The translations under genes and the position numbers were made by a program. Of a stretch of DNA of 64,000 nucleotides, positions 55,859-64,000 are shown one piece after another (within the stretch, counting starts at the first letter, position 1; each line of letters opens with the position of its first letter). The DNA comes from Calothrix anomala FACHB-343 (GTDB taxonomy: Bacteria; Cyanobacteriota; Cyanobacteriia; Cyanobacteriales; Nostocaceae), in the NCBI RefSeq assembly GCF_014696435.1, contig NZ_JACJQG010000029.1, forward strand, positions 36,233-100,232, in the 5' to 3' direction. The notes beneath the pieces are model-generated. The model saw only the letters and a program-made list of their open reading frames with translations. It was not told the origin of the DNA and searched no databases.

Positions 55859-57742
55859 ATGAAATTTTCTTGGAAAGTCCTGTTACTTTGGACATTGCCT
55901 GCTTTGGTAATTGGCTTTTTCTTTTGGCAGGGGGCATTTGCAGGTGCGCCGGCTGATATGACGAAAAATGCAGCCAATACCCGCATGACTTATGGTCGCT
56001 TTCTGGAATATGTGGATGCTGGTCGCGTCAGCAGCGTAGATCTCTATGAAGGTGGCAGAACAGCAATTGTCGAAGCCGTGGATCAAGACATCGAAAATCG
56101 TGTCCAACGGTGGCGGGTGGATTTACCTGTGAACGCGCCTGAGTTAATCAGCAAGCTTAAAGAAAAAGGAATTAGTTTTGATGCTCACCCAATGCGCAAT
56201 GATGGCGCTATTTGGGGTTTGTTGGGTAATTTAGTTTTCCCAATTTTATTGATTACCGGTTTGTTCTTTTTGTTCCGTCGCTCTAGTAATCTTCCCGGCG
56301 GCCCCGGTCAAGCAATGAACTTCGGTAAGTCGAGAGCGCGGTTTCAAATGGAAGCCAAAACCGGGGTGAAGTTTGACGACGTAGCAGGTATTGAAGAAGC
56401 GAAAGAGGAATTACAAGAAGTTGTCACCTTCCTCAAACAGCCAGAAAGATTTACTGCTGTAGGTGCGCGGATTCCTAAAGGCGTGCTGTTAGTAGGCCCT
56501 CCAGGAACCGGTAAAACTTTACTAGCAAAAGCGATCGCTGGGGAAGCTGGCGTACCTTTCTTTAGTATTTCCGGTTCGGAATTCGTGGAAATGTTCGTTG
56601 GTGTGGGTGCTTCCCGCGTCCGCGACTTGTTCAAGAAAGCTAAAGACAACGCTCCCTGTATCATCTTTATCGATGAAATTGACGCTGTAGGTAGACAGCG
56701 TGGTGCAGGCATTGGTGGTGGTAACGACGAAAGAGAGCAAACTCTTAACCAGTTACTCACCGAAATGGATGGTTTTGAAGGTAACACAGGCATCATTATT
56801 ATTGCTGCTACCAACCGTCCCGACGTATTAGACTCAGCATTGTTGCGTCCCGGACGCTTCGACCGCCAAGTAACCGTTGATGCACCAGACATCAAAGGAC
56901 GTTTGGAAATTTTACAAGTCCACGCTCGCAATAAGAAATTAGACCCCAGTGTATCCTTAGATGCGATCGCTCGTCGTACTCCTGGATTTACAGGTGCAGA
57001 TTTAGCTAACTTGCTCAACGAAGCGGCAATTCTCACCGCCAGAAGACGCAAAGAAGGTATTACCCTCACCGAAATCGACGATGCGGTAGATCGGGTAGTT
57101 GCAGGCATGGAAGGTACTCCTTTAGTTGACAGCAAGAGCAAGCGCTTAATTGCTTACCACGAAGTCGGACACGCCTTAGTGGGAACACTGTTAAAAGACC
57201 ACGACCCAGTACAAAAAGTTACCCTCATTCCTCGCGGACAAGCACAAGGTTTAACTTGGTTTACTCCTAACGAAGAACAGGGTTTAATTTCCCGTTCGCA
57301 ATTGAAAGCGCGGATTACTGGTGCTTTAGGTGGACGCGCCGCCGAAGAGGTGATTTTTGGTGCTGCTGAAGTAACCACTGGTGCTGGTGGCGACTTACAA
57401 CAGTTATCGGGAATGGCGAGACAAATGGTTACCCGCTTCGGGATGTCAGATTTAGGCCCCTTATCCTTGGAAAGCCAACAAGGTGAAGTGTTCTTAGGTC
57501 GTGACTGGACAACCAGATCTGAGTATTCTGAATCTATTGCATCTCGGATTGATGGTCAAGTGAGAGCGATCGTTGAAGAATGTTACGAAAACGCCAAGAA
57601 GCTGATTCGTGATAATCGCAGTGTAACTGACCGTTTAGTCGATTTGCTGATTGAAAAAGAAACCATTGACGGTGCTGAATTCCGGCAAATTGTGGCTGAG
57701 TACACTGACGTACCTGAGAAACCTCAGTATGCGCAGCTATAA
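55859..57742 (+). CDS. ftsH: ATP-dependent zinc metalloprotease FtsH
   Basis: A 627-residue membrane AAA protease. There are two N-terminal membrane segments (about 5-27 and 120-140), and an AAA domain with Walker A GPPGTGKT at residue 213, Walker [12 protein letters not shown], and the second-region-of-homology RPGRFDRQ. The zinc site is HEVGH at 434-438. C-terminal helices end in [15 protein letters not shown]. Cyanobacterial FtsH proteins remove damaged photosystem II proteins and other membrane proteins. The gene has a strong terminator at 57768. Confidence 0.97.
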   Translation: MKFSWKVLLLWTLPALVIGFFFWQGAFAGAPADMTKNAANTRMTYGRFLEYVDAGRVSSVDLYEGGRTAIVEAVDQDIENRVQRWRVDLPVNAPELISKLKEKGISFDAHPMRNDGAIWGLLGNLVFPILLITGLFFLFRRSSNLPGGPGQAMNFGKSRARFQMEAKTGVKFDDVAGIEEAKEELQEVVTFLKQPERFTAVGARIPKGVLLVGPPGTGKTLLAKAIAGEAGVPFFSISGSEFVEMFVGVGASRVRDLFKKAKDNAPCIIFIDEIDAVGRQRGAGIGGGNDEREQTLNQLLTEMDGFEGNTGIIIIAATNRPDVLDSALLRPGRFDRQVTVDAPDIKGRLEILQVHARNKKLDPSVSLDAIARRTPGFTGADLANLLNEAAILTARRRKEGITLTEIDDAVDRVVAGMEGTPLVDSKSKRLIAYHEVGHALVGTLLKDHDPVQKVTLIPRGQAQGLTWFTPNEEQGLISRSQLKARITGALGGRAAEEVIFGAAEVTTGAGGDLQQLSGMARQMVTRFGMSDLGPLSLESQQGEVFLGRDWTTRSEYSESIASRIDGQVRAIVEECYENAKKLIRDNRSVTDRLVDLLIEKETIDGAEFRQIVAEYTDVPEKPQYAQL

Positions 57743-57767
57743 TCGCTGATTGAAAATTAGTTAATTC

Positions 57768-57797
57768 AATGGGTATGGTGTTCCATACCCATTTTTA
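57768..57797 (+). terminator. Rho-independent terminator of ftsH
   Basis: AATGGGTATGG and CCATACCCATT form a perfect 11-bp stem with a TGTT loop, followed by TTTATTTT. It lies 25 bases after the stop. Confidence 0.9.
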
Positions 57798-57860
57798 TTT
57801 TGGTTTCACAATTAATTTTCAAATTCAAAACTTTTTGATTATCTGTTTATTAGACTTCTT

Positions 57861-57975
57861 ATACCAATTCAAATAATGTTTGCGACACATCAATATATTC
57901 TAGAGGGCATGGCAGTGCCAATGCCCCTACAATCAACGATTATCTGTACCTCACCAACTTGCAATTTGCTGTATT
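57861..57975. repeat. Dispersed repeat ATACCAATT...GCAGTGCCAATGCCCC, copy 3
   Basis: The left 70 bases match 43271-43338. The right half (ACAATCAACGATTATCTGTA through CCAACTTGCAATT) matches 37382-37419. This copy therefore links the other two. Confidence 0.8.
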
Positions 57976-58045
57976 TGCGGTAGTTCTCGAATCAGTTCAT
58001 AGAAAATCGCATATGTTTTCATAAACTTCGTCCATGTTGAAACCT

Positions 58046-58105
58046 GGAGTAGTGCGGGCATCTTGCCCGCTACTACCATCAGGGAGCAAGATGCTCCCAC
58101 TACCC
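58046..58105. repeat. REP-like double hairpin
   Basis: GTGCGGGCATCTTGCCCGC is followed by GGGAGCAAGATGCTCCC, two palindromes in a row. Confidence 0.7.
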
Positions 58106-58145
58106 ATGAAAAACTATGGTTCCCAAAATAGATGTGGTTTAAATC

Positions 58146-58182
58146 TTAATTACGAATTACGAATTACGAATTACGAATTATT
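58146..58182. repeat. AATTACG tandem repeat
   Basis: Five AATTACG units stand just after the SLH/WG gene stop (the gene lies on the minus strand). Confidence 0.85.
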
Positions 58183-58190
58183 AGCCGATG

Positions 58191-59762
58191 TTATTTTGTT
58201 TTAGCAACATAACCCCATTTACCGACAAAATTTTGTGAGTTCAATTGACCACCTACAAATACCCCAGCTAAACCTTCCGAAAAAGCATTAAAATAAGCAA
58301 AATACCGGGGTTTAATTAACAAATTACCATTGCGATTAATATAACTTTGTTTCTCACCAATACTAACCCAGGCAACACCATCATTAAAGTCTGATACTGA
58401 ATCAAATTTATTTTGCAGAACAAATTTACCAGTTGTATCAATAAACTGTCTTTTATCATTTATAGATACTACTGCTAAACCTTCAGAAAAATTTGAAGCA
58501 TAGGGAAATATTATAGGAAATGCCTTTTTGCCAGTTTTATTAATAAAAACATAACCACCATTTACTGGAAATCTTGCCAATCCATCATAAAAAGGGCTGC
58601 TGACATCTACTGTATCTAATTTCTCTACTTCAGTAAATTTCCCTGATTTATCAATAAAACCAAAAACTGAACCTGTTGAAGCAAATGCTACTCCATCAGA
58701 AAAAGCATCAGCCCAGAAAAATTGTGGTTTAATAATAAATTTCCCTGATTTATCAATAAAACCAACTTTCTCTTGATAGCCAACTGCTGCTAAACCTTCA
58801 GAGAAATTTGCAAAACCGAATAAACCTCTTGGAGAATCAAATTGCGGTTTAATAACAATTTTACCTGTGGTATCAATGTAGCCTATCTTGCCATTAACTA
58901 TAATCGCGGCTAAACCTTCATAAAAAGGAAAAGCTTTGTCAACATTTTGCGCGATCGCTATTTTACCTGTCTTGTCTATATAGCGATACTTACCGCCAAT
59001 AGTTACTAATCCTAACCCATAAGAAAACGGGTAATGCTCATAATATTGCGGTGCTATAATTATTTTGCCGGTTTTATCAATTACACCCCATTTCTTGCCA
59101 ATTTGCACCCAAGCTACACCATCAGAAAAACCCTCTACTGCATCAAACTGCGGCTGAATTTTAAATATATCGCTACCAACTACATATTTTGATGGCACTA
59201 AATTCCATAAAAATAAAGCTTGACAAATTAAAGCCGCAAATTCGCCTCTAGTAGTTGGTTGATTGGGACGTAACCTTCTGACATTGGGATAATTGACAGC
59301 GAGAAAGTTTTGACAAGCAGTTGCGATCGCGGCTTTAGCATAATCAGGAATTTCCGCCGCATCATCTAAAAATTCTGGCTGAATTGCATCAGGGTTTTGC
59401 ACTAACTTAAAATCTACCCCTTTTACCAAAATAGTTATTGCTTGCACCCTTGGTAACAATTCATTGGGTTTAAAAGTGCCATCGGGATAACCTTGGAAAA
59501 ATTCTCTAGCACTAGCAAATTCAATTGCTTGTTCTGCCCAGAAATTTGGTGAAACATCCGAAAATTGCATCGGATTTCGTCTGGCTGGCAGATTAGCAAA
59601 AGCTTTCATTAAAATCGCCGCAGCTTCAGCACGAGTGATTGTCTTTTCTGGCAGAAATGTACCATTTGGATAACCGTTAATCACTTCGCGTTTGGTTAAT
59701 TCTCTGATACATTTTTCTGCCCAATGATTTTGAATATCACTAAAATTTATAGAATTTGACAT
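58191..59762 (-). CDS. S-layer homology domains plus WG repeats
   Basis: A 523-residue protein. Three SLH domains occupy about 5-50, 66-110 and 130-180 (for example HWAEKCIRELTKREVINGYP and PNGTFLPEKTITRAEA). About seven WG repeats cover 205-523 (pattern GVIDKTGKIIIAPQY and GYIDTTGKIVIKPQFD). There is no signal peptide, which is odd for an SLH protein that would bind the cell wall, so it may be anchored differently or be intracellular. WG repeats are thought to be protein-interaction units. ATG 59762 is the first in-frame start. It is not obviously linked to its neighbours. Confidence 0.87.
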   Translation of the reverse strand: MSNSINFSDIQNHWAEKCIRELTKREVINGYPNGTFLPEKTITRAEAAAILMKAFANLPARRNPMQFSDVSPNFWAEQAIEFASAREFFQGYPDGTFKPNELLPRVQAITILVKGVDFKLVQNPDAIQPEFLDDAAEIPDYAKAAIATACQNFLAVNYPNVRRLRPNQPTTRGEFAALICQALFLWNLVPSKYVVGSDIFKIQPQFDAVEGFSDGVAWVQIGKKWGVIDKTGKIIIAPQYYEHYPFSYGLGLVTIGGKYRYIDKTGKIAIAQNVDKAFPFYEGLAAIIVNGKIGYIDTTGKIVIKPQFDSPRGLFGFANFSEGLAAVGYQEKVGFIDKSGKFIIKPQFFWADAFSDGVAFASTGSVFGFIDKSGKFTEVEKLDTVDVSSPFYDGLARFPVNGGYVFINKTGKKAFPIIFPYASNFSEGLAVVSINDKRQFIDTTGKFVLQNKFDSVSDFNDGVAWVSIGEKQSYINRNGNLLIKPRYFAYFNAFSEGLAGVFVGGQLNSQNFVGKWGYVAKTK

Positions 59763-59891
59763 ATATTAATAAACTCGTAATATATTAATTAAGTAGGCAA
59801 TTACATGAAAAAAATTTCTAATTTGTATGGTGTGTCAGAAAATCATACAACTGCTGCTATATAAATATATAGGACTGACGTACCCTAGAAA

Positions 59892-60425
59892 CTAACTGCG
59901 CGATAATCTAGTATCACCCTCAGAAGCGATCGCCTCAAAGCAAGAATCCATCTCCACAAATAATTCCCAATAATCTCGCCGACACAATGTTAATAACCTT
60001 TCAATTACCAAAGTTTCCAATTGAGCAATGCGCTTACCTTTCCAAAGTGTGTCAGCCAAAGCAATAAGTAGTTCTTCAAAAGAGCATTCCATCGATTCCC
60101 ATTGACTATGAGAACGACAGCACCGAGCAAGACTTGGCTCAACTCCATGAGCAATCAACAGCTGCTCACCTGCGAATTCATGATTATTTCCCTTTGCAGT
60201 TAGTTCTTCGGGATGGATAATTTTACCAGCATCATGGAAAGCAACACCTAAGCGAACAAAATCTTCGTTAAATGCGACGGGTAGTTGATGGAGTTTTGCA
60301 ATCAACAAATCAGCAGCTTCTCCGACCAATGTTACATGAAGAATTAGCTTTGATGATGCTCCGAGTTTTCGCAGAAATTTGTGAGCATCATGTACTGTTG
60401 AGAAATCTTTGATTTGGCTACTCAT
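59892..60425 (-). CDS. HD-domain protein (putative phosphohydrolase)
   Basis: A 177-residue protein whose metal ligands fit the HD superfamily: His30, the His64-Asp65 pair in VAFHDAGKI, a further His near 83 (NNHEFAGE) and an acidic end (ALADTLWKG) near 130. Such proteins hydrolyse phosphate esters or nucleotides; the substrate is unknown. It lies on the minus strand and is divergent from recR. Confidence 0.8.
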   Translation of the reverse strand: MSSQIKDFSTVHDAHKFLRKLGASSKLILHVTLVGEAADLLIAKLHQLPVAFNEDFVRLGVAFHDAGKIIHPEELTAKGNNHEFAGEQLLIAHGVEPSLARCCRSHSQWESMECSFEELLIALADTLWKGKRIAQLETLVIERLLTLCRRDYWELFVEMDSCFEAIASEGDTRLSRS

Positions 60426-60587
60426 TCCGCCTCACTCAGTCTAGCGATCGCTAGTTTATTTTAGGGTGGGAATTAGGCGATGTCTATGATAAGCTGCTCT
60501 GCATCTACGCAATTTGGGCGATCGCTCGTCCAAAACTTCCTAAGAATGTCATCATAGTTATGGTAAAAACATTCTGGAGATAAAGCT

Positions 60588-61184
60588 ACGGTTTACGCAC
60601 GTCCTTTAGCACGGTTAATTGAGCAATTGCAACGCCTACCAGGAGTGGGGCCTAAGTCTGCCCAGCGCTTGGCTTTGCATATTTTGAAGCGACCAGAAAC
60701 AGAAGTAGAGGCTTTGGCACAAGCTCTGATTGATGCTAAAAAACAGGTGGGCTTGTGTTCTGTCTGCTTTCATTTATCTTCTGAACCAGTTTGTGAAATC
60801 TGCCGCAATCCTAACCGCGATATCAATACTATATGTGTGGTAGCAGATTCCCGTGATGTGATTGCATTGGAAAAAACCCGCGAGTTCAAAGGTAAGTATC
60901 ACGTTTTGGGCGGGGTGATTTCGCCAATGGACGGTATCGGCCCGGAACAGTTGACTGTTCAAGCCTTAGTAAGGCGGGTGAGTCAACAAAAACCCCAAGA
61001 AGTAATTTTAGCGATTAGTCCCAGCGTCGAAGGGGAAACGACGACATTATATATTGGTCAACTATTGAAACCATTTACCAAAGTGACGCGGATTGCTTTT
61101 GGTTTACCTGTGGGTGGAGATTTGGAGTACGCCGACGAGGTGACGTTAGCTAGGGCTTTGGAAGGGCGGCGAGAGTTGGACTAG
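60588..61184 (+). CDS. recR: Recombination protein RecR, apparently with an ACG start codon
   Basis: A 198-residue protein. A helix-hairpin-helix near the N-terminus ([18 protein letters not shown]), the Cys4 zinc finger (CSVCF...CEICRN) and a Toprim domain ([16 protein letters not shown]) identify RecR, which acts with RecF/O in gap repair. The conserved N-terminus [18 protein letters not shown] is encoded from 60591 but no ATG, GTG or TTG precedes it in frame before the stop TAA at 60564-60566. An ACG at 60588 stands where relatives have Met, with GGAG at 60576-60579 and 8 bases of spacing. A TTG at 60627 is the next option but would lose 13 residues. Confidence 0.85.
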   Translation, partial: TVYARPLARLIEQLQRLPGVGPKSAQRLALHILKRPETEVEALAQALIDAKKQVGLCSVCFHLSSEPVCEICRNPNRDINTICVVADSRDVIALEKTREFKGKYHVLGGVISPMDGIGPEQLTVQALVRRVSQQKPQEVILAISPSVEGETTTLYIGQLLKPFTKVTRIAFGLPVGGDLEYADEVTLARALEGRRELD

Positions 61185-61185
61185 G

Positions 61186-61246
61186 GGAAGGGACAAGGGG
61201 GACAAGGAGGACAAGGGAGACAAGGGGGACAAGGGAAGGGGGATTG
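61186..61246. repeat. GGGACAAGGA tandem repeat
   Basis: Six GGACAAGGG/GGACAAGGA-like 9-mers follow recR. Confidence 0.85.
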
Positions 61247-61364
61247 AGGGTTGTGATTTTTGGTTCAGGCGATCGCATTTTTGGTAATGTAATGATGGAA
61301 AGTGCGATCGCATTCCCCAGCAATGTCATTAGTTTTAAATAAAAATGCCTTAACGCGAATAAGT

Positions 61365-61904
61365 CTATTTACCAGGGGGAAGCGGGAGTTCAATATTTAA
61401 TTTGCTTCCTATTTCCATAACATTGTTTGCAAAATCTGTTATACCTGCAATTGGTGTAGCGACTAAACTAGCAGCAGCGAGTACGGCTAGTAGACGCTTT
61501 CTGAGTTTGAGTTTATTCTGTTCTTTTTCTGGTTTTTTAATTTCGTCTTCTACATCATTAATATCAATAATGATGTCTTCGCGGATTTCTGGGGGGAATT
61601 GGGCGGCAGTTTGGCGGAGGTTGCCGATTAGTTGCAGAATTTCGTTAATATTTGCGCCGCTTGTTTGGGTAAAGTTAGAGGCTTGCTGACTGGCTTTGTC
61701 TTTGATTTCATTGGCAAAGTTACCGATGTTTGCGCCTTGAAGGTTATTTATGTTTTCTATCTGGGTGGCATGATAAATTTCCTGTCCGCCAAAGTCCCAA
61801 ACATTGAGGCGAATGTCTTTACTATTGACCTGCACGTTCCAAGTTTGGACATTGAGTCCGTCGGTTTGGGGTTGATTTTTATCATATTTATCGAAAATTT
61901 GGGT
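61365..61904 (-). pseudogene. Remnant of a Roc-type GTPase protein gene, cut at the TnpB element
   Basis: On the minus strand the frame up to 61902 reads TQIFDKYDKNQPQTDGLNVQ then TWNVQVNSKDIRLNVWDFGGQEIYHATQ, the middle of a Roc (Ras of complex proteins) GTPase with its G3 motif DFGGQE. The P-loop half is missing: a stop (TAG on the minus strand, 61905-61907) coincides with the left end of the TnpB element. The C-terminal part changes abruptly after HATQIENINN to a stretch typical of other cyanobacterial proteins (GANIGNFANEIKDKASQQ) and a hydrophobic helix near the end. So it is truncated and probably internally deleted. A GTG at 61835 is the only start available for a 156-residue product. 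Confidence 0.75.
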
Positions 61905-61978
61905 CTAAAACCCCGTCCTTTAGTACCGGTTTATGTGTTTTGTGTTAACATAAAGATGTGGTTAATTGGTCGATACCC

Positions 61979-63253
61979 ATGATTGTTTACGAGTTTAAAG
62001 TCAAGGGGAAAGATAAGCAATATCAAGCGATAGATGAGGCTATCCGCACCTCACAATTCATTCAAAATAAGTGCTTGCGCTATTGGATGGATAACAAAGA
62101 TGTGGGTAGATATGACCTGAATAAATACTGTGCGGTATTAGCTGCTGAGTTTCCCTTTGCCGATGAATTAAACTCAATGGCTAGACAATCTGCTGCTGAA
62201 CGTTCTTGGAGTGCAATAGCTCGGTTTTACGATAACTGTAAGAAGCGCAAAGTTGGAGATGTGGCTTCCTCCGATCCAAACTTTGTAAGAGAGAAGATTA
62301 AAGGTAAAAAGGGTTTTCCTAAATTCAAGAAAAACTGCCGTTCAGTTGAATATAAATCAACTGGATGGAAGCTTTCAGCGAATCGAAAGGCAATAACTTT
62401 CTCCGATAAAAAAGGTATTGGAATCCTGAAATTAAAGGGAACTTATGACCTTAATTACTATGACATCAAGCAAATTAAGCGCGTGCGTTTAGTGCGCCGT
62501 GCTGATGGGTATTATGCCCAATTCGCAATTGATATTGATGTCAGGATAGAAAGTCAACCAACCAATCAGGTAGTTGGTATTGACTTGGGGTTAAAGTATT
62601 TCATTGCCGACAATAAAGGTAATGTAGAACCATCACCCCAGTTCTACCGTAAATCGGAGAAGCAGCTGAACCGAGCCAATCGTAAAAAGTCTAAAAAGTT
62701 CAGTCAGCAGAAGAAAAAAGCAAAGCTTCGGCAATCAAACAATTACCACAAAGCTAGAAATAGATATGCCCGGAAACATTTAAAAGTAAGTAGGCAACGA
62801 AAAGAGTACTGCAAGAGACTGGCGTACTCCGTTATCCAATCTAACGATTTGGTAGCTTATGAAGATTTAAATGTGAAGGGTTTGGTTCGGAATCGACATC
62901 TAGCTAAATCAATTAGTGATGCTGGTTGGTACACTTTCAGGCAATGGTTAGAGTATTTTGGTCATAAATATGGAAAGGTGACCGTTGCAGTTCCACCCCA
63001 TAACACAAGCCAAAACTGCTCTAACTGTGGCGAGAAAGTGAGAAAATCTCTGTCCACCAGGACTCATGTTTGCCCTCATTGCGGCTACTCCGAAGATAGA
63101 GACATTAATGCAGCAATCAACATTTTGAGATTAGGACTCAGTACCGTGGGGCACACGGGAACTTACGCTACAGGAGATTTGCCCTCTTGGGCGGTTGGCG
63201 CAAGCCTGCTGTCTAATGGCGAGTCTGTGAATGTAGAATCCCCGCCCTTATAG
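61979..63253 (+). CDS. tnpB: RNA-guided nuclease TnpB
   Basis: A 424-residue TnpB. The RuvC active site is complete: Asp202 in VVGIDLGLKYF, Glu295 in LVAYEDLNVKGL, and Asp375 in YSEDRDINAAINI. The zinc finger is CSNCGEK...CPHCGY. The N-terminal MIVYEFKVKGKDKQYQAIDEA is typical; a GTG seven codons upstream is less likely. TnpB is an ancestor-type relative of Cas12 that cuts DNA using an RNA made from the element's right end. It lacks tnpA, so spread would need a transposase in trans. Confidence 0.93.
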   Translation: MIVYEFKVKGKDKQYQAIDEAIRTSQFIQNKCLRYWMDNKDVGRYDLNKYCAVLAAEFPFADELNSMARQSAAERSWSAIARFYDNCKKRKVGDVASSDPNFVREKIKGKKGFPKFKKNCRSVEYKSTGWKLSANRKAITFSDKKGIGILKLKGTYDLNYYDIKQIKRVRLVRRADGYYAQFAIDIDVRIESQPTNQVVGIDLGLKYFIADNKGNVEPSPQFYRKSEKQLNRANRKKSKKFSQQKKKAKLRQSNNYHKARNRYARKHLKVSRQRKEYCKRLAYSVIQSNDLVAYEDLNVKGLVRNRHLAKSISDAGWYTFRQWLEYFGHKYGKVTVAVPPHNTSQNCSNCGEKVRKSLSTRTHVCPHCGYSEDRDINAAINILRLGLSTVGHTGTYATGDLPSWAVGASLLSNGESVNVESPPL

Positions 63254-63269
63254 GGCGGTGGAGTGTCAA
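63130..63269 (+). ncRNA. Predicted omega/reRNA scaffold of TnpB (boundaries inferred)
   Basis: In studied TnpB elements the guide RNA covers the 3' end of tnpB and the right end, and the guide itself is the DNA just past it. By that rule the scaffold would end at TCAAC (63266-63270) and the guide start CTTAACTGATGTGG. The hairpin at 63242-63258 is the visible structure. The 5' boundary is a guess. Confidence 0.35.
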
Positions 63270-63496
63270 CTTAACTGATGTGGAAAAAATGCTACATCTT
63301 CGCTTTTTGGCAATGTCTACGCGCTTTGAGATTTTGTGATTCAGCATCAGGTTAAACTATTGCAATTCTTAGCATTCACGCTTTCAAAGTGTCTAACCTA
63401 TGTGACTACAGCTATAACGTTGTCACTCAATACAATGCGATCGCAGACCGATGCATTAATATAACAAAGCAGTGCGATCGCTTAAAATTCAATAGA

Positions 63497-63602
63497 GTTC
63501 AGTTAGGCTGAGATGCAATATTTCGTAGGGGCACGGCACCGATAAGATTACTGTATACAGCAAAAGATTGTGGATGCCGTGCCCCTACTACTTAACTGAA
63601 CC
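63497..63602. repeat. Palindromic element GTAGGGGCACGGCA...TGCCGTGCCCCTAC
   Basis: Perfect 14-bp arms at 63525-63538 and 63575-63588 lie within outer arms GTTCAGTTAGG and CTTAACTGAACC. It is MITE-like or REP-like; no coding capacity. Confidence 0.75.
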
Positions 63603-63657
63603 GTATTGGCTTAAAATTGGCAATATCTCAAATTTACTATTTGATTGCACTTAGGTT

Positions 63658-63840
63658 GTTACATTAACAATGTCAGTCGTTACATTAACAATGTCAGTCG
63701 TTACATTAACAATGTCAGCCGTTACATTAACAATGTAAGGCGTTACATTAACAATGTCAGCCGTTACATTAACAATGTGAGTCGTTACATTAACAATATG
63801 AGTCGTTACATTAACAATGTGAGTCGTTACATTAACAATG
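63658..63840 (+). repeat. 21-bp tandem repeat, eight full copies and one partial
   Basis: The unit GTTACATTAACAATGTCAGTC is repeated without gap. The first 15 bases are almost invariant, and only the last six vary (CAGTC, CAGCC, AAGGC, GAGTC). Each holds the small palindrome ACATT-AAC-AATGT. In one frame it would read YINNVSR, but there is no start site. Confidence 0.95.
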
Positions 63841-64000
63841 CTAATGAAGCAACTTGTGTGTACAGCATAGCTTTTAAGGGCAAAATCTTAAATCCTATCT
63901 TCCGCACCCAGAACTGTCACACCCAAAAAACCGGATAGATATAGTACATAAGAACTAGCTTCTAGTAGAGCTTATTCCAGCTAAATAAGAATAACTTCTA

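Larger units (their letters stand above)
61901..63270 (+). mobile_element. IS200/IS605-type insertion element carrying only tnpB (IS1341-like)
   Basis: The left end has the imperfect hairpin GGGTCTAAAACCCC at 61901-61914. The right end has CCGCCCT-TAT-AGGGCGG at 63242-63258 followed by GTGTCAAC, where the TCAA at 63266-63269 fits the right cleavage site of this family. There is no tnpA in the window. The left end splits the Roc GTPase gene; the rest of that gene is not seen after the right end. Confidence 0.75.
63275..64000. other. Accessory non-coding end of the window
   Basis: Downstream of the TnpB element there is no supported gene. Three HIP1-like sites, one palindrome (63497-63602) and the 21-bp array (63658-63840) are seen. 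Confidence 0.55.

Noticed and set aside
60627-61184. recR start at TTG 60627
   Set aside because: It would remove the conserved [13 protein letters not shown] segment, whose codons are all intact upstream; the ACG at 60588 fits better.
63658-63840. CRISPR array
   Set aside because: Units of 21 bp are contiguous with no unique spacers and no cas genes are near.
63645-63938. Frame reading YINNVSR repeats (97 codons)
   Set aside because: TTG start without ribosome-binding site; the frame exists only because the 21-bp unit is a multiple of three without stops. Treated as a DNA repeat.

Overview
The window comes from a filamentous, heterocyst-forming cyanobacterium of the Nostoc/Anabaena/Tolypothrix kind. 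The octamer GCGATCGC (HIP1) occurs throughout. Gaps between genes are full of heptanucleotide tandem repeats (TTGACTG, ATGACTA, ATGACAA, TGGGCAT types) and dispersed palindromes. The gene content includes hepC and hepA, which are specific to making the heterocyst envelope polysaccharide. Family assignments below come from reading the translated sequence; no database was searched.

1-22.7 kb is an exopolysaccharide island on the + strand. From memory, its order matches the HEP island of Anabaena PCC 7120 (about alr2825-alr2841). It starts with a nucleotide-sugar module: rfbF, an FAD oxidoreductase, an extended SDR, a GT2, a phytanoyl-CoA-dioxygenase-like protein, rfbC and a SAF-domain dehydrogenase. 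A GT4, a Wzz/BY-kinase protein, HepC and the ABC exporter HepA follow. A run of five glycosyltransferases and a Wzy-like membrane protein end it. HepC lacks the Asp-Glu dyad of its enzyme family, and the BY-kinase has a changed Walker A' motif.

22.7-34.3 kb encodes large surface or secreted proteins: a DUF11/RTX protein, a TpsA-like filamentous haemagglutinin, a TPR-CHAT protein with an intact His/Cys pair, and an exported GH39-like glycosidase. No TpsB transporter is present. 34.3-34.8 kb is a nest of small palindromic elements. 34.8-43.2 kb is a second polysaccharide patch: a GT4, a PIG-L deacetylase and a membrane-anchored beta-propeller on the - strand, then two GT4 genes on the + strand.

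44-61.2 kb is mixed housekeeping and regulation: an exported small protein, a cyst(e)ine C-S lyase, a TM0106-type nuclease, a phytase-like exported protein, two tandem Ser/Thr kinases sharing an unrecognised C-terminal domain, tRNA-Asp, gltX, a small exported protein, ftsH, an SLH/WG-repeat protein, an HD-domain protein and recR. recR has no ordinary start codon at its conserved N-terminus; an ACG stands there.

61.3-64 kb is accessory: a remnant of a Roc-type GTPase gene cut at the left end of a lone TnpB (IS605/IS1341-type) element, then palindromes and an array of nine 21-bp tandem repeats. The strongest leads are the degenerate HepC active site, the orphan TpsA/CHAT pair, the paired kinases with the shared domain, the recR start, and the 12-base sequence shared by the TnpB right end and the nested palindromes at 34.3-34.7 kb.
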